Assembly: GCA_040754075.1 (NCBI GenBank)
Contig: JBFMDH010000003.1
Span: 202,307 to 266,306, forward strand
DNA length: 64,000 nucleotides
Direction: 5' to 3'
Source of the DNA: Acidobacteriota bacterium
GTDB lineage: Bacteria > Acidobacteriota > Blastocatellia > UBA7656
In this document: in pieces, positions 35,809 to 45,019 of the stretch
How positions within the stretch are numbered: position 1 is the first letter of the stretch
Layout of the letters: each line of letters begins with the position of its first letter
Program-made: the position numbers and the translations under genes
Notes under the pieces: model-generated
Told to the model about the DNA's origin: nothing
What the model saw: only the letters and a program-made list of their open reading frames with translations
The model's database searches: none

Positions 35809-37176
35809 ATGTACAGCGAATTATTCGAGACTCTCTATCCCATCAACCTGCTCAAGCGCGAAAAGGGCGTGGTGGTATCGGGCGTTGACCCTTTTGCGAT
35901 TGGCGAAGAAATCGGCATCGAAGTTGGCGACAAAATCCTGAAGGTCAATGATAATGAGGTGCGCGACTTTCTCGATTTTCAATACTTCACCGGCTCTGAG
36001 GATTTCGTCTCGCTCGACATCATTAAAAAATCCGGTGAGCCTGTGAACCTCGAGGTTGAAATCGGTGAAGGCGAGATTTGGGGATTGGATTTTGAATACT
36101 TCACGCCGCGTCAATGCGCCAACGATTGCATCTTCTGTTTCTGTAATCAAAACCCGAAGGGGGCGCGCGAATCGCTGTTTTTTAAAGACGAAGACACGCG
36201 CCTTTCGTTCCTGCACGGCAACTACACCACTATGTCTTCGATATCGAAGATGGAACTTGACCGCATCGTCAGTCAACGCTTGTCGCCGCAATATGTCTCG
36301 GTGCATGCGACCGACCCGGAGGTGCGCCGTTATCTGCTCGGACGTAAACGCCCTGATGATATTCTCGGCAAAATGCGCTATCTCAAGGAGCAGGGCATTG
36401 AACTGCACGCGCAAATTGTTCTGTGTCCGACCATCAATGATGGCGAGGTGTTGAAGCGCACAGTCAATGATTTGGCGGAACTCTTTCCTGAACTCAGCTC
36501 GGTTGCAGTGGTGCCGGTAGTGTTTACCAAATTGCATAACTATGCGCATTTGATGACTGCCGTAACCCCTGAGTTTTGTCGTTCGCTGATTAAAGAAGCA
36601 GGTCGTTGGCAAAAAGAATTTCGCCAACGCCTGGGTTCGACCTTTGTATTCTTAGCGGATGAATTTTATTTGCGCGCCGGACAGCCTCTGCCTTCGCGTA
36701 AACATTATGGCGAGTATCCGCAGATTGAAGATGGCGTCGGCATGGTGCGGCGTTTTGTTGAAAGTTCTAAGAAAACCCTGCAAAAAGCGCGTCCATCATT
36801 CATCAAACGCGGCGGCTTATACGGCACCGTGGCGACGGGCGAATTGTTTTACCCGATTCTTTCCCGGTTTGTTGATGAAATGAATGAGCGTTGGCAGACC
36901 CGTTTAAAAACCGTTCCGGTAAAGAATCATTTTTTTGGTGAAGAGGTAACCGTTGCGGGACTCCTGGCGGGCGGCGATTTTCTCCAAGCGAAAGATAATG
37001 TCGCAGGTGAATTTTTAATTGTTCCCGAACAATCTTGCTTGAAAGCAAATCATATTTTTCTTGATGATTTAACCCTTGAAGATTTAGCGCGCGAATTGAA
37101 TCTTCCGGTCGTTTCAGGCGGGGCAACGCTGATGGATATGGTGGAAACCGCTGCAAGCCTTGGCGACCCACAATAG
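35809..37176 (+). CDS. DUF512 / radical-SAM-like protein with N-terminal PDZ
   Basis: The 455-residue protein begins with a PDZ-like domain (PFAIGEEIGIEVGDKILKVND, ~20-75). An iron-sulfur site CANDCIFCFC (~103-112) and a radical-SAM-like barrel follow. The C-terminal DUF512 region contains RPSFIKRGGLYGTVATGELF and VPEQSCLKANHIFLDDL. This is the architecture of the TIGR03279/DUF512 family, widespread in Firmicutes, cyanobacteria and acidobacteria, of unproven function. The ATG 35809 has only a weak site (GAAAGCTT). It is a single gene. Confidence 0.88.
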   Translation: MYSELFETLYPINLLKREKGVVVSGVDPFAIGEEIGIEVGDKILKVNDNEVRDFLDFQYFTGSEDFVSLDIIKKSGEPVNLEVEIGEGEIWGLDFEYFTPRQCANDCIFCFCNQNPKGARESLFFKDEDTRLSFLHGNYTTMSSISKMELDRIVSQRLSPQYVSVHATDPEVRRYLLGRKRPDDILGKMRYLKEQGIELHAQIVLCPTINDGEVLKRTVNDLAELFPELSSVAVVPVVFTKLHNYAHLMTAVTPEFCRSLIKEAGRWQKEFRQRLGSTFVFLADEFYLRAGQPLPSRKHYGEYPQIEDGVGMVRRFVESSKKTLQKARPSFIKRGGLYGTVATGELFYPILSRFVDEMNERWQTRLKTVPVKNHFFGEEVTVAGLLAGGDFLQAKDNVAGEFLIVPEQSCLKANHIFLDDLTLEDLARELNLPVVSGGATLMDMVETAASLGDPQ

Positions 37177-37486
37177 CCTCAAGTTGATGACGCGGCTTTT
37201 CACAACCCGGTTTATTAATCAATCCGTATCCAATTTTTCGTAGAGCTATCCAGATTTTTGGAGAAATTCCTTGTCTTCGGGTTTCCGAAAGATTGCCAAT
37301 TTTTAGCATTAAGGGTGTTAGCTACAGCGATTTTGCTGGCATATCTTTTGCTGGTTTGTAGTTTTCCATTTCTTTCGTAAAGCAATCAGAACTCAATTTA
37401 CATAGGCGGAATGTATCAGTCTCCTGATGATAAAGTCTCCGCACCAGTATTATCCAATCGGTTTTATATCTATTAAGGAGGAAAGT

Positions 37487-40400
37487 ATGAAGCAACTTCG
37501 CAAAATGAAGATGTTGTCCCGGACAACACTATTTCTCATCGTTGCAACTTTGGTCTTTCCCTTTACCACCCTGTCGGTAATGGCGCAGGCAACAACGGGT
37601 GGACTCACGGGTTCTGTGATGGACGCCAGTAACGCGGTCATTGCTGATGCTGATGTGACGGCAAAAAACGTCGGCACCGGAATTGAAACCAAAACCAAAA
37701 CCAACAGCGATGGTATCTATAATTTTCCGAGACTAGCTCCGGGCATCTATTTGCTCACAGTTGAAAAACAAGGGTTCAAACGCCAGGAGTTTCAAGAGGT
37801 CACTATCAACGCCGGTCAGGTAGCAACCATTGATGCCAATCTGCAAGCCGGTCAAATCACCGAAACCGTATCGGTCACCGCTGAGGGGCAAGAGTTGATT
37901 CAAAAAGAGCAGGTGCAGGTTTCTTCAACTTTTGAAAGCCGCAAAGTGGCGGAATTACCGAAAAACGCTGTAGGCGCGGGTATCGACACGCTGGCGCTAC
38001 TTGCACCGGGTGTGGTTCCCGGCTTTGGTAACGTCAACTCCAACGGCGCGACCCTTTCAGTAAACGGCAACCGCGCGCGCTCCAATAACTTTACGATTGA
38101 CGGACAGGATAATAATGACCTCTCTATCGGCGGGCCCAATTACTTTGTCAATAACAACGAAATCGTTGCCGAGTTTCAAGTGGTCACCAATAATTTCTCT
38201 GCCGAGTACGGACGCAATCAAGGCGCGATTGTCAACGTCGTCACCAAGAGCGGCACCAATGATTTGCACGGCAGCCTCGCGTGGTTTCATAGAGATCGAA
38301 AATTATTTGACACGATGAACAACCTTGAGCGCCGTACCAATAATCAGGGCAAAGGCGAAGCCAATCCATTCCTCAATAATGTTTACACGGGCGCGGTGGG
38401 CGGCCCAATTAAGAAAGACAGACTCTTTTATTTCGGCAGCTATCAGTTGGTCACTAACCGACAGACTGCAAACCCTGGTTCCAATTCACCCACCATTGCT
38501 CCTGAAGAACTGAGCCGTTTGAAAGCCGATTTTCCGAATAATGGCGCGATTCAGGCGCTGGCGAATTTTTCTGCCTTTGCGCTCACTGATGTGGGCACAG
38601 TAACTGAAAATACCGACTTGAAAAACTTTCCGAATAATGAAAGGGTGACCATCGGTGGTAGAACTTATCGCCTGGCATACCCCGTGCGCACCGTGCCCAT
38701 CACTTCCGACCAGCACCAATTCAGCATTCGCGGCGATTACAGAATCAATGACAAGCATTCGTTCTGGTATCGTCATCTCTATCAGACGGTAGATAATGTG
38801 AATGCTTTGGTGAGTGTAGACGGTTCAACCGGCAATCAACCGGCTTCAAGTAACCTTGGCGGATTGCAGTTTACCAGTCAGCTTTCAAACAGCGCCGTCA
38901 ATGAATTTCGTTTTGTGTTCAACCGTTTGGACGTCATCTTCGGTGGCGGTTGTGAAAGTGTTAAGAATTGTATTCCCGACCCGGCAGACATCGGCAATAC
39001 GGTCACCCGTATTACCTATGGTGGTCTAATTAGCAGTCTGACCTCACGCTCTTTATTGGCTATCGGTCCGGCAACCAACCTGCCACAAGGTCGTATCGTC
39101 AGCATCTATCAATTCAGCGATAACTTCTCAAAGACTCTCGGACGCCATCAACTGAGATTGGGCGCGGACGTGCGACGGTTGACCAATACCGTTCCCTTCC
39201 TGCCTAACGTGAATGGCTCCTACGCCTTCAACACGGGTGCTGCGGTTGCCAGCGGAACGCCAAGCACCTTGACGGTGGCTGCCGGTACAGTGCAAATCTC
39301 CTATGACGAAACCGATCAATTTTACTATGTGCAGGATGACTGGCGTATTCGCGACAATCTCACGCTTAATATCGGCGCTCGTTACGAATACACCGGGCAG
39401 CCGATCAACACGCTTTACAACCTGACCAAAGATCGCGAGTCAGACCCGGCGCAGGCATTGTGGAAACAATCATTGCCGCTTGAAGCCCGCATCTTCCCGA
39501 AGATTCCGGCTGATAAAAACAACTTCGCCCCACGACTTGGTTTTGCCTGGCGTCCCGGATTTACAGGGCTGGCGGGTAAACTGTTCGGTGAGGGTGACAG
39601 CACGGTAATCTCCGGCGGCTATTCCATCGCCTATGACCCGGCGTTCTATAACATCATGCTCAACATCTCGACTTCGGCGCCAGGTGTGTTCTTAAATACG
39701 CTAACCAGCCCAAGCATCGGTGTGCCGTTGAATCCGGTGGGTTCTGAAGTTTTAGCAGCCGCTTCCAGTTTGTTGCAAAAGAATACCTTTGATCCGAGAT
39801 TTTTGGCATACACCAATGTCTCAGGCGATTTCTATTCACCCTATTCGCAACAATATTCTTTGCGTTGGCAACGCGAAATCAGCCGCCGCAATGTGGTTGA
39901 AGTGCGTTATGTCGCCACCAAAGGAACCGGATTGTTTATGACCACCAATCGCAATCCGCGCATCGACCGTTTGATTAGCGGTTTCACCGCTCCCGTCGTA
40001 ATTGGGAGGGTTCCTATAACTAACGCGGCTATTACTCAAAACTTCACCTTCAAAGGCTTCCCAAATTTTGTGCCGCTTGGTGTCACACCGCAAACCTGCA
40101 CCGACAACCCGGCAACCCCGGATAGAGACCAAGATTGTCAGGGGCGTGTGCTGAGACAAAATGTCATCCGCACCCGCGAAAACGGCGGCAGTTCGATTTA
40201 TCACGGATTGCAAAGCCGCTGGCAGGCGAATTTCTCCAATCGCTATATGGGTAATGTCAACTTCGGCATGTCCTATAGCTGGTCAAAAGCGCTTGATAAT
40301 GCCAGCGAAATTTTCTCATTCTTTGAAGCCATCGGCGCGCAAGACCCATTTAATATCGGTAGAGCCGAACGCGGTTATTCGGGCTTTGATCGCAAGCATT

Positions 40401-41131
40401 CCTATTCGCTGAATTTCATTTGGGATGTGCCGGGATTCAAAGACCAGCAAGGTGTCGTCGGTCGCGTGCTTGGCGGGTGGCAATTCAATGGCACCTATCT
40501 CCTTGCCAGCGGTCAACGCTACACACCGCAAATGAATGTAAACACTTTCTTCTTCGGCAACACCTATATGGATAGAACCTGGGAACAGACCTTCCTTGGG
40601 GTTGATACCTTCCGCCCGTTTGCTGGCAACCTCAATGCGCCGCGCAATGCCATCGGTATCAATCAGGTTGATGCGGCATTGCTGTTTGCCAGATTCGCGG
40701 CATTTGTTACCAGTTTCATTCCGATTCAAGACCCGAATGGGTTCTATTCGGTCAATGATTTGAATAATGGAAAGATTACGGTTGTGACCAAAGACCAGGT
40801 GCGTTATATCGTCAATGGTCCGGGCGCTGCACAGGTCTTCAACAGTCCTTATGGGACGGCGACCCGTGGCGAAGAGAAGGGGCCAAAACTCAATAACCTG
40901 AACCTCGGTCTTTTCAAGAACATTCGCATCAATGAAGGTATTCGTCTGCAATTCCGTATGGAAGCCTTCAATGCCTTGAACCATCCCAACACCGGTGTGG
41001 GCATTATCGAATCAGGACGTGTACCTCCGGTGAATATTCTCACTGCCGGACAGCGTGACGGTTATGGCGATTTCACCGCCATTAGCTTTGCGCGACGCGC
41101 TGTACAGATGGGTTTGCGATTGACCTTCTAA
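37487..41131 (+). CDS. TonB-dependent receptor, Oar-like, with carboxypeptidase-regulatory domain
   Basis: The start is ATG 37487, behind AAGGAGGAAAGT. The 1214-residue outer-membrane protein has a signal peptide (cut near VMAQA ~32). A carboxypeptidase-regulatory-like fold follows (GGLTGSVMDASNAVI to ITETVSVTAEG), then a plug domain (~140-260, NNFTIDGQDNND, GTNDLHGS). A large beta-barrel ends in the aromatic-terminated VQMGLRLTF expected for BAM recognition. This architecture, expanded in Acidobacteriota, is usually linked to uptake of large or complex substrates. No ligand can be assigned and no substrate-binding lipoprotein lies beside it. A strong terminator follows 27 bp after the stop. 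Confidence 0.93.
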   Translation: MKQLRKMKMLSRTTLFLIVATLVFPFTTLSVMAQATTGGLTGSVMDASNAVIADADVTAKNVGTGIETKTKTNSDGIYNFPRLAPGIYLLTVEKQGFKRQEFQEVTINAGQVATIDANLQAGQITETVSVTAEGQELIQKEQVQVSSTFESRKVAELPKNAVGAGIDTLALLAPGVVPGFGNVNSNGATLSVNGNRARSNNFTIDGQDNNDLSIGGPNYFVNNNEIVAEFQVVTNNFSAEYGRNQGAIVNVVTKSGTNDLHGSLAWFHRDRKLFDTMNNLERRTNNQGKGEANPFLNNVYTGAVGGPIKKDRLFYFGSYQLVTNRQTANPGSNSPTIAPEELSRLKADFPNNGAIQALANFSAFALTDVGTVTENTDLKNFPNNERVTIGGRTYRLAYPVRTVPITSDQHQFSIRGDYRINDKHSFWYRHLYQTVDNVNALVSVDGSTGNQPASSNLGGLQFTSQLSNSAVNEFRFVFNRLDVIFGGGCESVKNCIPDPADIGNTVTRITYGGLISSLTSRSLLAIGPATNLPQGRIVSIYQFSDNFSKTLGRHQLRLGADVRRLTNTVPFLPNVNGSYAFNTGAAVASGTPSTLTVAAGTVQISYDETDQFYYVQDDWRIRDNLTLNIGARYEYTGQPINTLYNLTKDRESDPAQALWKQSLPLEARIFPKIPADKNNFAPRLGFAWRPGFTGLAGKLFGEGDSTVISGGYSIAYDPAFYNIMLNISTSAPGVFLNTLTSPSIGVPLNPVGSEVLAAASSLLQKNTFDPRFLAYTNVSGDFYSPYSQQYSLRWQREISRRNVVEVRYVATKGTGLFMTTNRNPRIDRLISGFTAPVVIGRVPITNAAITQNFTFKGFPNFVPLGVTPQTCTDNPATPDRDQDCQGRVLRQNVIRTRENGGSSIYHGLQSRWQANFSNRYMGNVNFGMSYSWSKALDNASEIFSFFEAIGAQDPFNIGRAERGYSGFDRKHSYSLNFIWDVPGFKDQQGVVGRVLGGWQFNGTYLLASGQRYTPQMNVNTFFFGNTYMDRTWEQTFLGVDTFRPFAGNLNAPRNAIGINQVDAALLFARFAAFVTSFIPIQDPNGFYSVNDLNNGKITVVTKDQVRYIVNGPGAAQVFNSPYGTATRGEEKGPKLNNLNLGLFKNIRINEGIRLQFRMEAFNALNHPNTGVGIIESGRVPPVNILTAGQRDGYGDFTAISFARRAVQMGLRLTF

Positions 41132-41158
41132 TCGGCAAATTCATTCAAGCAGTAAAGC

Positions 41159-41195
41159 AAAAGGGGAAGAGCTTTCAGGCTCTTCCCCTTTTTGT
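41159..41195 (+). terminator. Intrinsic terminator of the TonB receptor
   Basis: AAAAGGGGAAGAGC (41159-41172) pairs perfectly with GCTCTTCCCCTTTT (41179-41192), followed by further T. It is a canonical Rho-independent terminator. Confidence 0.92.
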
Positions 41196-41351
41196 GCTTG
41201 GATGGCAAAGCAATTTCAACGACCCCTCAAGTTTTGCGGTTGCCTTTACTCAAAGCCTGCTTTACCGCTGTTGGCGGCACAGCCGCAAACCGACGATTAC
41301 CAAATACTGCACGCCACTAGAGCGGTTTGCGATTGAGTTTACTCAGCCTCG

Positions 41352-41413
41352 GTTGAGGAAGCGGTCTTTGACCGCGTATGACGGGAAACGCGGTCAAAGA
41401 CCGCTTCCTCAAC
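41352..41413. repeat. REP-like long palindrome, 26-bp arms
   Basis: Bases 41352-41377 and 41388-41413 are perfect complements, and each arm contains the smaller palindrome GCGGTC-TTT-GACCGC or its reverse. A third, imperfect copy (GCGGTCAAAGACCG) is at 41474-41487. It lies between the convergent TonB-receptor and VWFA genes, in a 418-bp stretch with no gene. The 41196-41350 part shows nothing else. Confidence 0.85.
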
Positions 41414-41549
41414 TTGAGTAAATCGTTTTGCAAACTGCTATATACAGGCTTTGATAGCGATTCATTTAACGACGCGGTCAAAGACCGTTCACTCAACATC
41501 GATTAATTGCCAACAAAGACCACGCGCCCCACAATCTTTGCCAACCGCT

Positions 41550-43673
41550 TTAATTGACCACCACAAAATCCATGCTGCGCACGATGGTTTGCGCTTTTTT
41601 ATCCGCCAGCCCATCCGTGATAGTCAGTGTCAGTGTGTAGCGACCGGGTTTTACGCCGCCCAGTCCCAGTTGTCCAACCTTAATCAATTGTCCGCCGCTT
41701 GCTTCAAGCGCTATTTCCTCTTCTTTAAAAATCTCTTTGCCATTGTGACTGATAGTGAGTTGCGTCTTAACCTGTGGTTTGTTGTCTTTCACTTTGGCGT
41801 TATAGATAACCACTGCATAGCGCAAATCGCTTTTACGCGAAATCTGCCGGTTGCCATTGATTGGCACAGGATTAACCGCTTTCATATCATTGGCAGGAGC
41901 CGCGCCCAGCAGCAAAGTGCTTGCCGTGAGCCGACCTTTGGTTAAATCAGGAACCTCAATGTATCGCGACAGGGTGCCAATCTTGCCGGTCTTGTTGTCG
42001 CGCACAGCGATGCGGATTTGGTAAATGCCAGCCGGGAGATTGGTGTTGGCAGAATAAGCGATGCCGCCTTGATTTAACTTCGCCATATCCTGTGGCAAAA
42101 CCCCGACCGCGACATTTTCACTGAAACCGCCACGCAATTTGCCGAGTTCATCGAAGACAAAACCGGCAACTTCCAAATCTGCCTTCTGTTTATCTTCACT
42201 GGTTTCAAACTCGACTTTCCTGGGGTCAATCGCCAGATGAATATCAATCGCGCCGGTAGTCGGCGATGCCGATTTGTAAAGCAGCATGGCGTCAATATCA
42301 ATATCGCGTCGGGCAAGCGGCGCTTTGATTGCCGCAAGCAACTGTTCCTGTCTGGTTGCGGGCGCTCCCGTGGGCGCGTCGGCGCGCGCCATATAGCCCC
42401 GACGACTATAAACTTTCAAGCCTTCGCCTTTGACTTTGATTTCAACCTTGCGAAACTTGTTATCGAATTTCGTATCCATTGGCGTATAAGCCAACAGATA
42501 AAAGCCATCGTTGGCAGAGATGATTTTATCCAGTCCATCAATGAAATTATTTTTTTCAAGCACCGAAATGCCGCCGGTAGCTGCCGAGAGCGTTTTAAGT
42601 CCCATATGCCCTTCCAACTGGTCGAAAGGATTTTTATCGCCGAACTGGGTTTCATCCGGCACTCGTCCAAAGCCTCCGGCGGCTCCTGTACTGCCAACAC
42701 CCGCAACCGCGCTTCTGCCTGGCGTCATATCGAAACTCGCGACTCCCGAAAACGCCTGCAATCCGCGTACATCCATCGTGTGAATGGCAACCCCCGCGCG
42801 CGTCGCATTATCGGAAAGCCTTTCGAGAAAGTAAGAGACATTGCCGAGGGTTTTGCTGGGATTGGCGCTCAGAATCGGCAAGCCGCCGGAAAACAGCACC
42901 AGCGATTTGCGTCCCGGCAACTGGGTCATGCTATCGACAACGAAATTTGCGGTTCCAAGACTCATCAAGGCGCGCAAGGCTTTATTGGTATCATCCTGCG
43001 GGCTGTCAATATCAATCTCTTCGCCTGAAGTCTCTGTCGCGGAACCGGCAGTCGCGCCCGCCGCACCGGGTTCGGCAACTAAATCATTCAATTTTATTGG
43101 CTGAATATCTTTGTCAAAAACCCGGAAAGCATGAGTGGTTGGCGTAAGCGATGCAATGGCGCGTTTGAGAAGGTTTTTGTCCGTCGTGAATTGTTGCAAT
43201 AAACCTTTGCCGCCGACGGTTCGCACAATGGCGATGAGGTCGCCCGGCTGCATACGGTTTTCAACAAAATTCAAGAGCATCTGTCGAATGAAAATCAAAT
43301 CTTCAAAACGAATGGTTAAATCATCAACCACAAAAGCAAAGATGCGATTGACATCGGCAATCGTAGTCTCGGCATTCAGGGCAGCGGGTTGTGTCGGTTT
43401 GGCGGTGTCGGTTGTGACTTGCTGTTTTTTAGCGACATCAACAAACTCAAAAAAACCGATTTGCTGCTTTTTACCATTCTCAATAATCTCAAAGTCCTCT
43501 TTCTTCAACCCGTTGACTATCCGACCTGCTTTATCGGTGACCACAGCATCAAGTTGAATCAAATCGGTGCCGATGCGAATGATTTTTTCGTCATCGTTTT
43601 TGGGGTTGGTTTGCGCGAGCGCAGAACAAGTCAGAAGAGCTATTGAGAATAAAGAAAAAATTTTCCTTCTCAT
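41550..43673 (-). CDS. Exported VWFA-related protein of acidobacterial type
   Basis: The start is ATG 43673, after AAGGAGGCACAGATT. The 707-residue product has a signal peptide (MRRKIFSLFSIALLTCSALAQ). An N-terminal ~60-residue domain (DLIQLDAVVTDKAGRIVNGLKKEDF) and a von Willebrand-type domain with a degenerate metal site (VDDLTIRFEDL, LVLFSGGLP) follow. The C-terminal beta domains contain GIYQIRIAVRDN and PGRYTLTLTITD. This matches TIGR03436 (VWFA-related Acidobacterial domain), a family greatly expanded in this phylum and of unknown function. It is probably a surface or periplasmic adhesion/binding protein. It is convergent with the TonB receptor. Confidence 0.92.
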   Translation of the reverse strand: MRRKIFSLFSIALLTCSALAQTNPKNDDEKIIRIGTDLIQLDAVVTDKAGRIVNGLKKEDFEIIENGKKQQIGFFEFVDVAKKQQVTTDTAKPTQPAALNAETTIADVNRIFAFVVDDLTIRFEDLIFIRQMLLNFVENRMQPGDLIAIVRTVGGKGLLQQFTTDKNLLKRAIASLTPTTHAFRVFDKDIQPIKLNDLVAEPGAAGATAGSATETSGEEIDIDSPQDDTNKALRALMSLGTANFVVDSMTQLPGRKSLVLFSGGLPILSANPSKTLGNVSYFLERLSDNATRAGVAIHTMDVRGLQAFSGVASFDMTPGRSAVAGVGSTGAAGGFGRVPDETQFGDKNPFDQLEGHMGLKTLSAATGGISVLEKNNFIDGLDKIISANDGFYLLAYTPMDTKFDNKFRKVEIKVKGEGLKVYSRRGYMARADAPTGAPATRQEQLLAAIKAPLARRDIDIDAMLLYKSASPTTGAIDIHLAIDPRKVEFETSEDKQKADLEVAGFVFDELGKLRGGFSENVAVGVLPQDMAKLNQGGIAYSANTNLPAGIYQIRIAVRDNKTGKIGTLSRYIEVPDLTKGRLTASTLLLGAAPANDMKAVNPVPINGNRQISRKSDLRYAVVIYNAKVKDNKPQVKTQLTISHNGKEIFKEEEIALEASGGQLIKVGQLGLGGVKPGRYTLTLTITDGLADKKAQTIVRSMDFVVVN

Positions 43674-44060
43674 AATCTGTGCCTCCTTGATGGGTCGTTT
43701 CAGAAGCTGCAATGGATGCTTGGCATTATATCACCAAAGCAATTGGTGCGAATAAAGAAAAGCCGCCGCTAGAATTTTTCCTGCAAATCACAAACAAAAA
43801 GGCTTCGCCGCAATGGAGATTTCCAATTTTTCGTAAATGATTCCAGAAACATGGAAAGATTAATGCCGCGGGCATCCCAGAGATTTTAGTTAAAGGCTTG
43901 AAAAACCACAGGTTGAGTTGTGTGGCACATTGCGGCATTGCGATTGCCTATGTAAACAGTGCACATCCTTAGAATCTCTACCATTCTGTTCTGAACTTGG
44001 AGAGGGGTCGCCACCCGGGCACGGTTGCGACCTCTAATTTTTTTGTCCATTCAGAAAAAA
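43674..44060 (+). other. Gene-free interval with plus-strand terminator at 44003-44044
   Basis: AGGGGTCGC (44003-44011) and GCGACCTCT (44027-44035) form a 9-bp stem with one G-U, followed by AATTTTTTT. This is an intrinsic terminator reading rightward. No plus-strand gene precedes it: the nearest frame is a 42-codon one at 43712-43840 without a convincing ribosome site. A small RNA or short peptide transcript starting opposite the VWFA gene is therefore possible. Confidence 0.5.
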
Positions 44061-44717
44061 TCATTTGGCATTTTCGGCTTCAAGCGATTTTCCCCACACC
44101 CCCAAAAAACCAAGGTCGCGGGTTGCGCGCCGCGAACGCAAACCTAATTCTCTGGTTCGGGTCTTGTCATCGAGTTGGCTTAAATCAGCTTTAAAGGGGT
44201 AGCCAATGGCAATCATCGCCATCGGCGTGTAACCTTCGGGAATTTGAAATTCGCTGCGCGCGCGTTCGGCATCGTAGCCCGCCATTTGATGAGCCATCAA
44301 ACCGAGTTCAACAGCCTGCAAGACCATATACCCGGTTGCCGCGCCGGTGTCGTATTGGGCGTGGCGATTAGGCGCGCCATTATGCGAGAAATTTTCTTTG
44401 GCAACTGAAAGCAATAATAACGGAGCCTCGCGCGCCCAGGCATTGCCTTCCATCAAACACTGGCGCGCGCGTTCAAACGCCGCCGGGTCTCGCTGGTCAA
44501 AGACCAGATAATACCAGGGTTGTTCATTGAAACAGGATGGTGCCCAACGCGCCGCTTCCAGTAAGGACATCAGTTTCTCCGGTTCCACTGTGCGCCCTTC
44601 TTCAAATAATCGCGGACTCCACCGCTGTTTAATCAATTCATTGATGGGATAATCGTGGTTTGCCGGTTTTTCGGGATAGGTGGTTTCGCCAGGGTGTGTG
44701 CTGGTTTTCGACATCAT
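44061..44717 (-). CDS. Nitroreductase-family flavoprotein
   Basis: The 218-residue protein has the nitroreductase fold signatures: RWSPRLFEEG, the FMN-phosphate segment AARWAPSCFNEQPW (~56-69) and a C-terminal YPFKADLS. Members bind FMN and reduce nitro compounds, quinones or other electron acceptors with NAD(P)H. This one has the 'SCFNEQPW' variant common in putative oxidoreductases. ATG 44717 follows TAAGGAGGAG; a second ATG is the next codon. It is monocistronic and divergent from the metalloprotease gene. Confidence 0.92.
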   Translation of the reverse strand: MMSKTSTHPGETTYPEKPANHDYPINELIKQRWSPRLFEEGRTVEPEKLMSLLEAARWAPSCFNEQPWYYLVFDQRDPAAFERARQCLMEGNAWAREAPLLLLSVAKENFSHNGAPNRHAQYDTGAATGYMVLQAVELGLMAHQMAGYDAERARSEFQIPEGYTPMAMIAIGYPFKADLSQLDDKTRTRELGLRSRRATRDLGFLGVWGKSLEAENAK

Positions 44718-45019
44718 CTCCTCCTTAGGATTAAAATGATAATTCGCTCTACCATTTATTTATCGCACGCCTTTGGGCGCTAGGCAAAGTCAGGTCGGCG
44801 AAAGCCGACCCTGCCGCGCTTGACTTGTTCGCTGCTGGCTCATAGCATTCGCCAAGAAACTCGAAGTCGAGGAAAGGCAAAAGGCAAAAGTAAAAAGGCA
44901 AAAGTATAGCGCGAGATTCGCCATCCGGTTGTCAATTTACAGCAACACAAAACCTGAGCATTTCACCTCAGTGGAAGAAATCATCACTTCAACAAATCTC
45001 AAAATCATAGGGGTCAACG
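44718..45019. repeat. Divergent intergenic region with GNRA hairpin and AAAGGCA heptamers
   Basis: GGTCGGC-GAAA-GCCGACC (44793-44810) is a perfect short hairpin capped by a GAAA tetraloop. AAAGGCA-AAAGGCA-AAAGTAA-AAAGGCA-AAAG (44873-44904) is a tandem 7-bp array, the reverse complement of the TTTTGCC units at 17.9 and 26.1 kb. No gene is present. Confidence 0.6.
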
